The notes: generated by a model not told the origin, from the letters alone. Numbered from the stretch's first letter, positions 26,085 through 35,352 are shown. The stretch is 64,000 bases of DNA from Paeniglutamicibacter antarcticus_C (GCF_039544305.1 NZ_BAABLK010000028.1:124001-188000), one strand, 5' to 3'. Program-made: numbers and translations.

Positions 26085-28568
26085 ATGACTCCCCAGATGA
26101 TCCTTGCCCGCAAAAAACCCCGTTTCGGCCTGCCCTGGCTGGCGATCATCCTGGGGCTGGTCACCATCGTCTTTGCCGGCCTGGGTTACAAGGCGGTCAC
26201 CGCGGCACCGACGTCAGCTGTCGAGGTCGTCGTGGAGGGCCAGAACCCCTGGAATATTTCACAGGCAACGGTTGACGCGGTCATCACCGAACCCATCAAA
26301 GCATGGAAACCACTGCGGATCCTGGTGACCGACCGACTGCTGAGCTATGACGAGCTCTACGGCCAAGTCGACCCTGGGGCCGACGTCATCTTGAGCACTG
26401 ACATTGTCCAGGACACCCAAAACATCGAGCGTGAAGAGCGGTTCGACGGGGCCGGAATCTACCCTGCCCACCCCAGCAGCGAGAAGAACCGCAAGAACAG
26501 CTTTGCCGTCCACCGGGCCTACACCGACAATCTGGGCCTGGGACACGGTCCGAAGGCGGTCGCTGCAGCCGCCACACGGGCGGCACAGGTACTGGACAAC
26601 GGACCGGTCCGGGCACAACTGTTTTGGTTGGCCGGTACCACGCTTGGTTTGCTGCTGACCATTCTCTCCTTCGCTTTCTCGCTCTCCAGGCGCAACCGCC
26701 GCGAATCGCTCTATCGTCGCCTGACCGGTGCGCAACGCCAACTGGCGGGTGTGGTGTTGGAACTCGAGGCGCTTGAGGTGACCTACCGTGCCACCGCGGA
26801 GTCAAAAAGAACGATTGGCTTCACTGCCACCTGGAACTTGATCAACAGTGCTTCGTTGGATTTGGCACGCACCGAGGATGCGGTGATCAATGCCGTCTAC
26901 AATCCCAAGACCTCCCTGAGGAAGGAAACCGCCGCGCTCGTTTCGCGCTTCGAACTCCAGGCGAAACGGCTGGTGGCAAAGGCCGAGGCCCTTCTCGGGG
27001 CCGGTTCGGTGCTCGGACGGCTTGCCGGAAGCCAACGGGTACTGGACAGGTTGGCCGGCCCGGTCACCTTCGCCACACGGGAACTGCTCGCCAGGTTGCA
27101 TGCAGCCCCGCTGGATGCGGTGCCGGAGGGAAGCATCCACAGACTGGAGAATGCCTTGGGTGCCTTGCTTGGCACGGTGGCCAAGAAACAGGACACGGCA
27201 GCCGTCGTGGCCGAATGGGAACAATCCGAACGCGAGTTGCGGCGCAGCGCCACCGAGATCTGCAACGCCCTGCGCCGAAGCCGAAAGGGACGGGTCCGGG
27301 GAACATCGCGGGGACGCGAGGACTTGGCATCGCTCCGCGCGGGGCTGGGTTTGCCCTCCTCCGGTTCGAAGCAGGTCCTCCAGATCCTGGACGACGCCAA
27401 CGCATCGGCCAGGGCGCTATTTGGCCCGGTGCCAGGTTCCAAGGAATCCGGGCAAACTCCGGCAGCCCAGCATCGTTGGAAAGGGTGGGCACCTCTTCGC
27501 ATCCGCCGCGGCGGGTGGGTCTTCATCGGTGTCATGATCGCAGTCTCCTCCTTAATGGTCAGTGGTGCAGTCAGCGAACAGCTCACTGCGCGACCGGCAT
27601 GGAGTCTTCATGGAGATCAGCCCCTGCACTCGTTGAGCTTTGACGGAGACACCCAAGCCCTCGATGAATCCGCGATCCGCACCCAGGTGAAAGATCGGTT
27701 CAGCCAGGACGTGGATGTCACGGTAGCCGTGCGCAGCGCTGAGGAATACCTTGGATTGCCGAGGGAAAGGGACAGCTTCTCGCAAGAAGTCCTCCAGGAG
27801 CAGGACCCCACTGCCTTGCCCAGCGCCCTATGGAGGCTCAAGGGCGAGTTTCCCCACCTCGTCGACCAGTCCACCGGAGAGCTGCTGGCTGGGCATGCCA
27901 TCATTCCGGTCTGGCAGTTCGACAGCGGTGTGGTGACGATCCCGAGCCTTATCACCGGCGAAGTATCCCTGGGGGAAAACCTGAGATTGGTCAGCACCAC
28001 ATGGACCTACGGAAGCTACCAAGTAGCGAAGTACGGCGAATACGCGATCACCGACGCCATTGACGACCTGTCCCGGGGGTTGCAAGGCAACGGATTCATT
28101 GCACCGGATATCAATGGGAGACTGCTGTTCTGGCTCCTTGCCTCATCCATCGCGTTGGCCCTGGTCGTCCTGGTCCAGATCTTCATCTATGGCGGGGCGG
28201 TATCGATGAAACTTGGCCGATTCGGGCGCAACTCCTCCGCCTTGCGCAGGGTGCGCAAGGACCTGGATGCCTTGACCTTGGGCTTGGACGAGTCCCGGCT
28301 CAACACCGTTGCCGTTCTAGGGCCAGGCTTGGCGTCGACCAATGCAGAAGCGGATCAGCGAATCTTTGAACGTGCCCTGGCAGTGGCGTGGAGGATGGCC
28401 GACGACCTGGCAGCCCGCCCGCTATCACAGCGCCTCGTTGCCAATTACGTGTCGGAGATCGAGAAGCTGGCGGTGTTGGTCTCAACGTTGGGAATCCGGG
28501 ACTCAGATGCCCAAGGCCGTACCGACGAATTGATGGAGGCAACCCTCAGACAGGCAATGGCCATGTGA
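26085..28568 (+). CDS. Four-pass membrane protein of unknown function
   Basis: Protein of 827 residues that I cannot assign with certainty; it may belong to the DUF5129 type found in Micrococcaceae. Membrane segments are at about 16-37, 178-200, 478-499 and 680-706. The topology looks duplicated: segment, extracytoplasmic domain (38-177), segment, cytoplasmic helical domain (201-477), then again segment, extracytoplasmic domain (500-679), segment, cytoplasmic domain (707-827). The cytoplasmic parts are helical and Arg/Leu-rich with coiled-coil character. The first outer domain (ILVTDRLLSYDELYGQV; AAATRAAQVLDNG) and the second (DAIDDLSRGLQGNG) look distantly like TPM-type domains, which is inference. 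No enzymatic motif is visible. It stands alone between dnaE and hisD. Confidence 0.75.
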   Translation: MTPQMILARKKPRFGLPWLAIILGLVTIVFAGLGYKAVTAAPTSAVEVVVEGQNPWNISQATVDAVITEPIKAWKPLRILVTDRLLSYDELYGQVDPGADVILSTDIVQDTQNIEREERFDGAGIYPAHPSSEKNRKNSFAVHRAYTDNLGLGHGPKAVAAAATRAAQVLDNGPVRAQLFWLAGTTLGLLLTILSFAFSLSRRNRRESLYRRLTGAQRQLAGVVLELEALEVTYRATAESKRTIGFTATWNLINSASLDLARTEDAVINAVYNPKTSLRKETAALVSRFELQAKRLVAKAEALLGAGSVLGRLAGSQRVLDRLAGPVTFATRELLARLHAAPLDAVPEGSIHRLENALGALLGTVAKKQDTAAVVAEWEQSERELRRSATEICNALRRSRKGRVRGTSRGREDLASLRAGLGLPSSGSKQVLQILDDANASARALFGPVPGSKESGQTPAAQHRWKGWAPLRIRRGGWVFIGVMIAVSSLMVSGAVSEQLTARPAWSLHGDQPLHSLSFDGDTQALDESAIRTQVKDRFSQDVDVTVAVRSAEEYLGLPRERDSFSQEVLQEQDPTALPSALWRLKGEFPHLVDQSTGELLAGHAIIPVWQFDSGVVTIPSLITGEVSLGENLRLVSTTWTYGSYQVAKYGEYAITDAIDDLSRGLQGNGFIAPDINGRLLFWLLASSIALALVVLVQIFIYGGAVSMKLGRFGRNSSALRRVRKDLDALTLGLDESRLNTVAVLGPGLASTNAEADQRIFERALAVAWRMADDLAARPLSQRLVANYVSEIEKLAVLVSTLGIRDSDAQGRTDELMEATLRQAMAM

Positions 28569-28574
28569 TTGCGC

Positions 28575-28596
28575 CAATGGGAGCCAGTGCCCATTG
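28575..28596 (+). terminator. Short hairpin after the 827-residue gene
   Basis: CAATGGG and CCCATTG form a 7-bp stem with an 8-base loop, six bases after the stop codon. There is no clear T-run. Confidence 0.35.
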
Positions 28597-28826
28597 AGGG
28601 CAAACCCGGATTCCGGGGTTCCACGGCCCGGCTTTTATCCAGAAGTATTGGACCCGGCTTATTGGCTGGCCAGACGGTTTCAGCACGACTCTTTCGATTT
28701 CCTCCCGCATCCCGTGCCGCCCACCGGTGATCGTTTTTGCCATGTGGAATGGTGCAACTGGACTGGTGCATTACGTCGCACACCGCGTATGTGGCAGAAG
28801 CGTCCGGATGGTTTGCGTGCCCGCGA

Positions 28827-28832
28827 TAAACT
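28827..28832 (+). promoter_or_regulatory. hisD -10 element, leaderless arrangement
   Basis: TAAACT ends six bases before the hisD GTG (28839). No ribosome binding site is present, so a leaderless transcript is likely. Confidence 0.5.
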
Positions 28833-28838
28833 GGGGCG

Positions 28839-30197
28839 GTGACCAGCAACGTACGCCCCCAGACCTTTTCCGCACTCCAGGACCTCGACCTGCGAGGTGC
28901 AGCACTCGACCACGCGAGTCTCAAGGCAGTGCTCCCGCGTCCCGAACTGAACTTTGCCACTGCCGCGGAAGTCGTCGAATCAATCATCCATCGCGTACGC
29001 ACCGAAGGGTTCGCCGCACTGTCGGAGCTGGCCGAAAAATTCGACGGCGTGCAGCAATCCCACACCCGGGTTCCGGTACATGAGATGGAGCGCGCGCTGG
29101 AGGAACTGGACCCAAGGGTCCGGGCAGGCCTGGAGGAGTCCATCACCCGCGCACAAGCCTTTGCCGCGGCCCAGGTACCGGGTGAAACGCGGGTTCGGTA
29201 TGGAACCGGTGCCACGGTGACCCAGCGCTGGGTTCCGGTGCGCAGGGTGGGGCTCTACGTGCCCGGCGGATTGGCCGTGTACCCCAGCTCCGTAATCATG
29301 AATGCGGTCCCCGCGCTGGCTGCCGGAGTCGTTTCGCTAGCGATTGCCTCGCCACCGCAAAAGGAATTCGGTGGACTGCCGCACCCCACGATCCTTGCCG
29401 CGGCCCGCCTGTTGGGCGTCGAGGAAGTCCACGCAATCGGCGGGGCCCAGGCCATCGCCGCCTTCGCCTACGGGGTTCCCGCAACAGGGACCATGGACCC
29501 GGCACTGGCCATCGAGCCGGTTGACGTGGTCACCGGTCCCGGAAACCTCTTCGTGGCTACTGCCAAACGCCTGGTCAAGGGCGTGGTCGGAATCGACGCT
29601 GAAGCGGGACCGACGGAGATCGCGATCCTCGCGGACTCCACCGCAAACCCTGACTTCGTTGCAGCGGACATGATTTCCCAGGCGGAACACGACCCTAACG
29701 CGGCCGCGGTACTGGTCACCGATTCCCCCGAGCTCGCGGACGCAGTGCGCGCGGCGCTCGAAGAGCAATGCGCCAGAACTAAGCACTCGGAGCGGGTTCG
29801 TACCGCCTTGGGCGGCAACCAATCGGCCATCATCCTGGTGCAGGACACTGCGGCGGGAATCGCCGTGTGCAATGTGTATGCCGCAGAGCACCTGGAAATC
29901 CACACGGCCAACGCAGGTGCCGACGCTTCGGCGATCACTGCTGCAGGCGCCGTGTTCGTGGGCCCGAACTCCCCGGTGAGCCTCGGAGACTACTGCGCAG
30001 GTTCCAACCACGTCCTGCCGACCAGCGGCACCGCGGCCTTCGCTTCCGGCCTGAACGTCAATACCTTTCTCAAGGCCATACAGGTCATCGACTACGACCG
30101 CGCAGCACTCTGCGCCGTGGCACCGCACGTGATTGCGCTGGCCAACGCCGAGGACCTGCCGGCGCACGGTGACGCAGTGGCCGTCCGTTTCCCTTAG
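28839..30197 (+). CDS. hisD: Histidinol dehydrogenase
   Basis: Catalyses the last two steps of histidine synthesis, oxidising L-histidinol to L-histidine with two NAD+. The 452-residue protein shows RRVGLYVPGGLAVYPSSV, the TGPGNLFVATAKR motif, and the family signature DAEAGPTEIAI through ISQAEHDP, where E283 and H284 are the likely catalytic base pair. No other his gene is adjacent; nrdR follows after 147 bp. In several actinobacteria hisD starts a his operon next to dnaE/nrdR, so the rest of the pathway must lie elsewhere here. Confidence 0.95.
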   Translation: MTSNVRPQTFSALQDLDLRGAALDHASLKAVLPRPELNFATAAEVVESIIHRVRTEGFAALSELAEKFDGVQQSHTRVPVHEMERALEELDPRVRAGLEESITRAQAFAAAQVPGETRVRYGTGATVTQRWVPVRRVGLYVPGGLAVYPSSVIMNAVPALAAGVVSLAIASPPQKEFGGLPHPTILAAARLLGVEEVHAIGGAQAIAAFAYGVPATGTMDPALAIEPVDVVTGPGNLFVATAKRLVKGVVGIDAEAGPTEIAILADSTANPDFVAADMISQAEHDPNAAAVLVTDSPELADAVRAALEEQCARTKHSERVRTALGGNQSAIILVQDTAAGIAVCNVYAAEHLEIHTANAGADASAITAAGAVFVGPNSPVSLGDYCAGSNHVLPTSGTAAFASGLNVNTFLKAIQVIDYDRAALCAVAPHVIALANAEDLPAHGDAVAVRFP

Positions 30198-30344
30198 CGG
30201 GTGGAGGCCACCGTTTGCCTAGTACCAAATTGCGGCGCTGACCACTACATGTGGTGGTTGCAATGTTGTGATTAGGTCCTCCATGGCCATAAACTGATCC
30301 CTGGCACGGACGTGCTTTGAGAACCGACCCGAGGAAGGGGTGCC

Positions 30345-30833
30345 ATGCACTGTCCCTACTGCCGGCACAACGATTCGCGTGTCGTGGACAGCAGACTCAC
30401 CGATGACGGCACCACGATTCGCCGCCGTCGCCAATGTGCCGAATGCGGACGCCGCTTCAGCACTGCGGAGACCACCAGCCTGAACGTGCTCAAGCGCTCG
30501 GGCGTTGCCGAACCGTTCAGCCGCGCCAAGGTCATCAACGGTGTGCGCAAGGCCTGCCAGGGCAGGCCGGTCACCGACGATGACTTGGCACTGTTGGCCC
30601 AGGAAGTAGAGGAAGCCGTTCGTTCAACCGGTGCCGCGGAGATCAACGCCCGCGAAGTCGGCCTCTCGATCCTTGCCCCGCTCCAGCGATTGGACGAGGT
30701 CGCCTACCTGCGTTTTGCCAGCGTCTACCAGGACTTCACGTCTCTCGAGGACTTCGAACTGGCCATCGCGAAGCTGCGGGCCGAACGCGAAACCAGGCCG
30801 GTGGGCAACCAACGGCCGTTGGGCGCACGCTAA
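30345..30833 (+). CDS. nrdR: Ribonucleotide reductase repressor NrdR
   Basis: Zinc- and (d)ATP-dependent repressor of ribonucleotide reductase genes. The 162-residue protein has an N-terminal zinc ribbon with two cysteine pairs (MHCPYC at 3/6 and AECGRRF), the RRRRQCAECGRRFSTAE signature, and an ATP-cone domain (about 49-139). A GAGGAAGGGG site precedes the ATG. No clear NrdR box is seen in front of the gene. It is not linked to nrd genes here, as is common. Confidence 0.95.
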   Translation: MHCPYCRHNDSRVVDSRLTDDGTTIRRRRQCAECGRRFSTAETTSLNVLKRSGVAEPFSRAKVINGVRKACQGRPVTDDDLALLAQEVEEAVRSTGAAEINAREVGLSILAPLQRLDEVAYLRFASVYQDFTSLEDFELAIAKLRAERETRPVGNQRPLGAR

Positions 30834-30869
30834 TAACGGAACCCGCAAACGCTTTGCCAACAACCGCAA

Positions 30870-30939
30870 ATGGCGGGCATCCCGCTGCAGGCTTCATCCA
30901 ACATGAAGCAGCAAGCAGGGAGGCCCGCCATCGGTTTTT
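30870..30939. terminator. Bidirectional terminator between nrdR and ppgK
   Basis: ATGGCGGGC (30870-30878) pairs with GCCCGCCAT (30923-30931), enclosing a second perfect stem GCTTCAT/ATGAAGC (30891-30909). TTTTT follows on the plus strand (30935-30939). It serves the convergent nrdR and ppgK genes. Confidence 0.65.
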
Positions 30940-30947
30940 GCCTGTGG

Positions 30948-31730
30948 TCAGGACACTGCCGATTGCAGGGCTGCCCCGACGATTCCCGCATTGTTCTTGG
31001 ACTTCGCCACGGTGATCGGGGTCTCGATCGAAAGCTTGGGCAGGTAGTCGTCGGCGCGCTTGGAAATGCCGCCGCCGATGATGAACAGTGTGGGGGAGAA
31101 GAGGAACTCCACATGGGAGAAGAACCGCTGCAAGCGCACTGCGTACTCATCCCAGGAGAGCTCTTCGCGCTGGCGGGCAGAGGCGGAAGCGCGGGACTCG
31201 GCGACGGCCGAGTCGATCTCCAGATGGCCAAGTTCAAGGTTCGGGACCAATACACCGTCATGGATCAATGCCGAACCGATGCCGGTGCCCAACGTGATGA
31301 CCAGTACCGTTCCGTCGACATCCTTTCCCGCGCCGAAGTGCACCTCGGCGAGGCCTGCGGCGTCGGCATCGTTCATCACCAGCACGGGGCGTCCCAGCTG
31401 CTTGGTGAACAAGGCATCGACGTCCGTGCCGATCCAGGTCTTGTCCACGTTCGATGCCGAGCGGGCAACTCCGCGGTGGATGATCGCCGGGAAGGTGACG
31501 CCCACCGGGGTGTCGGACTCGGGGGCATCCTCGCGCTTGTTGAGCTCGGCGACGATCTTGGCGACGACCTCGGCCACCGCTTCGGGAGTGGCCGGTTTGG
31601 GGGTGTCGATGCGGAAGCGATCGCCTATCAGCTTTCCGGTCGTCAGGTCGACGATGCCGCCCTTGATGCCGGTACCTCCGATGTCAACGCCAATGGCGCT
31701 GCGGGCTGGGATGTTTGGGCTGGATGACAT
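30948..31730 (-). CDS. ppgK: Polyphosphate glucokinase
   Basis: Phosphorylates glucose using polyphosphate (and usually ATP), an actinobacterial route into glycolysis. The 260-residue ROK-family protein has the N-terminal phosphate-binding AIGVDIGGTGIKGGIVD, catalytic VMNDADAAGLAE, and LGTGIGSALIHDG. It lacks the zinc-binding CxCGxxGC of typical ROK glucokinases, as expected for PpgK. An AAGGAAA site precedes the ATG. It lies 50 bp downstream of map on the same strand, so the two may be co-transcribed. Confidence 0.92.
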   Translation of the reverse strand: MSSSPNIPARSAIGVDIGGTGIKGGIVDLTTGKLIGDRFRIDTPKPATPEAVAEVVAKIVAELNKREDAPESDTPVGVTFPAIIHRGVARSASNVDKTWIGTDVDALFTKQLGRPVLVMNDADAAGLAEVHFGAGKDVDGTVLVITLGTGIGSALIHDGVLVPNLELGHLEIDSAVAESRASASARQREELSWDEYAVRLQRFFSHVEFLFSPTLFIIGGGISKRADDYLPKLSIETPITVAKSKNNAGIVGAALQSAVS

Positions 31731-31780
31731 GCGGTTGGGTTTCCTTCTCGAACGGCGGCTAGGCCACGGGGCGATTTTCG

Positions 31781-32656
31781 CTAGGGCAGGGTGAGGATTT
31801 CTGCGCCGTCCTCGTTGACGAGCAAGGTGTGTTCAAACTGTGCGGTCCTCTTGCGGTCCTTGGTGGTGGCGGTCCAGCCGTCCTCCCACATGTCCCACTC
31901 GATGGTGCCCAGTGTGAGCATCGGTTCGATGGTGAAGGTCATGCCTTCCTCGATGAGCTGGCTGTAGGCCGGTGCTGCATCGTAGTGCGGGATGATCAGT
32001 CCCGTATGGAAGGATTCTGCCACGCCGTGGCCGGTGAAGTCCCGCACCACGCCATATCCGAATCGTTTTGCGTAGGAGGAGATGGTGCGGCCGATGACGT
32101 TGATCTGGCGGCCGGGCATGACCGAGCGGATGGCCCGGCGCAGCGATTCCTCCGTGCGTTCAACAAGCAGGCGGGACTCCTGGTCCACGTCGCCTGCCAG
32201 GAACGTGGCATTGGTGTCGCCGTGGACACCGCCGATGAACGCGGTGATGTCGATGTTCACGATGTCCCCGTCATGCACCACCGTGGTGTCCGGGATGCCG
32301 TGGCAGATGACTTCGTTGATCGAGGCGCACAGGGATTTGGTGAAGCCGCGGTATCCAAGGGTTGAAGGGTAGGCCTTGTTATCCAGCAGGAACTCGTGGC
32401 CGACCCGGTCCAGTTCATCGGTCCTCACCCCCGGCACGACGGCCTTGCCCACCTCGGAAAGTGCCTGCGCCGCGATCTTGGAGGCAACGCGCATTTTCTC
32501 GATGATCTCGGGGGAGCGGACCTCCGGGGCATCTGACTTGCGTGGTCCGGGGCGTCCGACGTATTCGGGGCGGGGAATCGATGCGGGAACAGTTCGGTGC
32601 GGCGTGGGGGTCCCCGGGGCCAGGGAACCAATGGGTGCAGTTGAAGCTAAAGGCAT
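31781..32656 (-). CDS. map: Methionine aminopeptidase, type I
   Basis: Dinuclear metalloenzyme removing the initiator methionine from new proteins. The 291-residue protein has an N-terminal extension of about 45 residues (Pro-rich, ending PRPEYVGRPGPRKSD) as in actinobacterial MetAP1c, then the pita-bread fold with metal ligands in NIDITAFIGGVHGDTNATF, RDFTGHGV and FTIEPML. The ATG at 32656 is chosen because a TAGAAT -10 lies 7 bp before it and no ribosome binding site is seen; an ATG at 32665 is the alternative and overlaps that -10. Confidence 0.92.
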   Translation of the reverse strand: MPLASTAPIGSLAPGTPTPHRTVPASIPRPEYVGRPGPRKSDAPEVRSPEIIEKMRVASKIAAQALSEVGKAVVPGVRTDELDRVGHEFLLDNKAYPSTLGYRGFTKSLCASINEVICHGIPDTTVVHDGDIVNIDITAFIGGVHGDTNATFLAGDVDQESRLLVERTEESLRRAIRSVMPGRQINVIGRTISSYAKRFGYGVVRDFTGHGVAESFHTGLIIPHYDAAPAYSQLIEEGMTFTIEPMLTLGTIEWDMWEDGWTATTKDRKRTAQFEHTLLVNEDGAEILTLP

Positions 32657-32663
32657 GATGTCC

Positions 32664-32669
32664 ATTCTA
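32664..32669 (-). promoter_or_regulatory. map -10 element, leaderless arrangement
   Basis: On the minus strand TAGAAT ends 7 bases before the map ATG (32656). Confidence 0.45.
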
Positions 32670-32793
32670 GCGGTGTCCGGGGGTGCGTAGGCCACGAGGT
32701 CAGGCACCGCTTGGGGTCTTAGCACTCACGTTGGGTTGTAGGGTGGGGTGCACAACGAGTCAACGTGCATAAACGAAAGGTGGGTTGGTCCCG

Positions 32794-33006
32794 ATGAGTG
32801 GAGCATTGCCCGGCGAGGGCGAATACTGGTTCAACACCGCTACAGGTCAAGTTGAGTCAGGACCGCAAGCCGACTGGTCGAAGCTGTTGGGCCCATACGG
32901 GTCGCGGGCCGAGGCGGAACTTGCCATGACCAAGGTACGTGAACGCAACGAGCAGTGGGACAAAGAAGACGAGGAAGAGGCGGACCAGGGCGGTTCGTGG
33001 GCGTAG
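32794..33006 (+). CDS. Small acidic SPOR-like protein
   Basis: Protein of 70 residues reading MSGALPGEGEYWFNTATGQ..., with a predicted beta strand (EYWFNTATGQVE), a GPYGSRAEAELAM turn-helix resembling a SPOR-domain half, and a highly acidic C-terminus (EDEEEADQGG). Annotated in related actinobacteria as a SPOR domain protein or hypothetical protein; whether it binds glycan is unknown, and it has no signal peptide. An AAAGGTGG site precedes the ATG; a TTG at 32785 is too close to it. It is divergent from map and convergent with panB, 8 bp away. Confidence 0.75.
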   Translation: MSGALPGEGEYWFNTATGQVESGPQADWSKLLGPYGSRAEAELAMTKVRERNEQWDKEDEEEADQGGSWA

Positions 33007-33014
33007 GCCTGCTG

Positions 33015-33869
33015 CTATTGCCCGAATCCGTGTTCGGTGGCCGGGAAGGATCCATCCAGGACCTCTGAGTGGTACGCGGAAACGGCGCCGGCCACCACCG
33101 TGCGCAGGTCGGCATACTTCTTCACGAAGCGGGCGCTTTTTCCGCTGCCCAACCCAAGCATGTCCTGCCACACCAAAACCTGTCCGGTGGTGGCGCCACC
33201 GGCCCCGATTCCCACGGTGGGAACGCTCAGTGACTCATCGACGAGGAGCGCGGCTTCCGTAGGAACCATTTCCATCAGCACGGCAAACGCTCCTGCGGCT
33301 TCCAGCGCCCGCGCATCGGCGACGAGCCCTTGTCCGGCTTCCCCGCGGCCCTGGACCCGGTACCCGCCCAGTGCGTGTTCGGATTGCGGGGTGAAACCGA
33401 TGTGGGCCATGACCGGGACCCCGGCTGCGACCAAGGCGCGTACATGTGGCACGAAGTATTGCCCGCCCTCCAACTTCACTGCATGCACCCCGCCTTCCTT
33501 CATGAGCTTTACCGCCGAGGCCACGGCTTGCTCGGGGGACACCTCATAGGAGCCAAAGGGAAGGTCGCAGACCACCAGGGCCCGCCTGGCCCCGGAGGTC
33601 ACGGACTTGGCGAAGACCACCATTTCCTCCATGGTGATCGGCAACGTGGAGGAATAACCCATAACGGTGTTCGCCGCTGAATCGCCCACCAGAAGCACCT
33701 CGATGCCGCAGGAATCGAAGATCCCCGCCATCATGGTGTCGTAGGCGGTGAGCATGGCAAATTTTCTGCCCTCGTTCTTGGCCGCCTGCAGGTGGTGGAG
33801 CCGAACGCGGGCCACCGGTGAGACGCCTTGGGCGGGAGGATTTGCTGGTGTGGAAGGATGAGCACTCAT
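33015..33869 (-). CDS. panB: Ketopantoate hydroxymethyltransferase
   Basis: First step of pantothenate/coenzyme A synthesis: transfers a hydroxymethyl group from methylene-tetrahydrofolate to 2-oxoisovalerate. The 284-residue TIM-barrel protein shows MLTAYDTMMAGIFDSCGIE, LLVGDSAANTVMGY (metal-binding Asp), VKLEGG, and AHIGFTPQSEHALGGYRVQG. The ATG at 33869 is preferred to a GTG at 33890: a TAGTCT -10 lies 7 bp upstream and there is no ribosome binding site. Linkage to glnA2/glnE resembles mycobacteria. panC/panD are not here. Confidence 0.94.
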   Translation of the reverse strand: MSAHPSTPANPPAQGVSPVARVRLHHLQAAKNEGRKFAMLTAYDTMMAGIFDSCGIEVLLVGDSAANTVMGYSSTLPITMEEMVVFAKSVTSGARRALVVCDLPFGSYEVSPEQAVASAVKLMKEGGVHAVKLEGGQYFVPHVRALVAAGVPVMAHIGFTPQSEHALGGYRVQGRGEAGQGLVADARALEAAGAFAVLMEMVPTEAALLVDESLSVPTVGIGAGGATTGQVLVWQDMLGLGSGKSARFVKKYADLRTVVAGAVSAYHSEVLDGSFPATEHGFGQ

Positions 33870-33876
33870 GGGCACG

Positions 33877-33882
33877 AGACTA
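33877..33882 (-). promoter_or_regulatory. panB -10 element, leaderless arrangement
   Basis: Minus-strand TAGTCT ends 7 bases before the panB ATG (33869). Confidence 0.45.
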
Positions 33883-33991
33883 GTGCACAAATGGCGAAGT
33901 CGCCGTTCCGTGTCATTGGCGCGATAACGTATAAAGTGAGTCAGTGGGGGCGGGATTCGCCGCCAAGGAAAGCTTGTGGAAGGAACCCGCC

Positions 33992-35332
33992 GTGGATCGC
34001 CAGCAGGAATTCGTCCTGAGAACCATCGAAGAACGGGACGTGCGATTCGTGCGCCTGTGGTTTACCGACGTGGTGGGTTCCATGAAATCCGTTGCGTTGG
34101 CCCCGGCCGAGGTCGAGGGCGCCTTCGATGAAGGCTTGGGGTTTGACGGTTCCTCCATCGAGGGCCTGTCGCGCATCTATGAATCGGACATGCTGCTGCA
34201 GCCCGATCCCTCGACGTTCCAGATCCTGCCGTGGCGCGGGGAAGTCGAGCCGACCTCGCGGATGTTCTGCGATATCCAGACTCCCGACGGGCTTCCTTCC
34301 GCAGCGGATCCGCGCCACGTGCTCAAGCGCCAGCTGGCTGTGGCCTCCGAGATGGGCTTCACCTGCTACACCCACCCGGAAATCGAATTCTATTTGTTGC
34401 GCTCCTCCGAACTCGGTGCCGACGGTTACCCGGTCCCGGCTGACAGAGGTGGGTACTTCGACCATGTCACCGGCGGTGTTGCCCAGGATTTCAGGCGCAA
34501 GGCGGTGACGATGCTCGAGGCGGTGGGCATCTCCGTGGAATTCAGCCACCATGAGAGCGGTCCGGGACAAAACGAGATCGACCTGCGCTACGCCGATGCG
34601 CTGCAAACGGCCGACAACGTCATGACGTTCCGCACGGTCATCAAGGAAGTGGCGATCCAGCTGGGGCTCTACGCCACGTTCATGCCCAAGCCATTCTCCG
34701 ATGAACCCGGCAGCGGCATGCATACCCATTTCTCGCTTTTCGAGGGGGACACCAACGCCTTCTTCGAGGCCGGACGCGAATTCCAGCTTTCGGACACGGC
34801 CCGGCAGTTCATTGCCGGGATACTGCACCACGCATCGGAATTCACCGCGGTGACCAACCAGTTCGTGAACTCCTACAAGCGCTTGTGGGGCGGGGGAGAA
34901 GCACCGAGTCACCGGTCCTGGGGCCACAACAACCGTTCGGCGCTGGTCCGCGTTCCCTTGTACAAGCCGGGCAAGGGACAAAGCGCGCGCGTCGAATACC
35001 GCGGGATCGACTCGGCCACGAACCCCTACCTTGCATATGCCTGCCTGTTGGGAGCCGGGCTGAAGGGCATCCAGGAAGGATACGAGCTCGAGCCACAAGC
35101 CGAAGAGGACGTCTGGGGATTGAGCACCGCCGAGCGGCGCGCCAGCGGACACGACCCGCTGCCGGGCTCGCTGCATGATGCCATCCGGGCCATGGAGGAA
35201 TCAGAACTGGTGGCCGAGATCCTCGGCGAACAGGTCTACAACTCCTTCCTGCGCAACAAGCGCGACGAGTGGGAAGCCTACCGGCAGAACGTGAGCCCGT
35301 TCGAGCTGCGTCGCTACCTGGGGATCCTCTAG
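33992..35332 (+). CDS. glnA2: Glutamine synthetase-type enzyme GlnA2, not adenylylatable
   Basis: GS-I family ligase of 446 residues, the size of mycobacterial GlnA2. It has the beta-grasp domain (FVRLWFTDVVGSMKS; GFDGSSIEG) and catalytic domain motifs (HPEIEFYL; ATFMPKPFSDEPGSGMHTHFS; NRSALVRVP). Where GlnA1 has the adenylylation motif DLYELP this protein reads EDVWGLST, lacking the target tyrosine, so GlnE should not modify it. GTG at 33992 with AAGGAA upstream. Followed by glnE after 20 bp. Some GlnA2 homologues act on other substrates such as polyamines, so true glutamine synthesis is not certain. Confidence 0.9.
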   Translation: MDRQQEFVLRTIEERDVRFVRLWFTDVVGSMKSVALAPAEVEGAFDEGLGFDGSSIEGLSRIYESDMLLQPDPSTFQILPWRGEVEPTSRMFCDIQTPDGLPSAADPRHVLKRQLAVASEMGFTCYTHPEIEFYLLRSSELGADGYPVPADRGGYFDHVTGGVAQDFRRKAVTMLEAVGISVEFSHHESGPGQNEIDLRYADALQTADNVMTFRTVIKEVAIQLGLYATFMPKPFSDEPGSGMHTHFSLFEGDTNAFFEAGREFQLSDTARQFIAGILHHASEFTAVTNQFVNSYKRLWGGGEAPSHRSWGHNNRSALVRVPLYKPGKGQSARVEYRGIDSATNPYLAYACLLGAGLKGIQEGYELEPQAEEDVWGLSTAERRASGHDPLPGSLHDAIRAMEESELVAEILGEQVYNSFLRNKRDEWEAYRQNVSPFELRRYLGIL

Positions 35333-35352
35333 GCAGAGAGGAGGCAAATCCG

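Noticed and set aside
30225..30260. ACCAC-TACAT-GTGGT dyad before nrdR as an NrdR box
   Set aside because: Does not match the NrdR consensus and is not paired with a second box at the usual spacing.
35269..35352. Longer N-terminus for GlnE starting inside glnA2
   Set aside because: The TTG at 35353 has a strong ribosome binding site and gives the usual family start.
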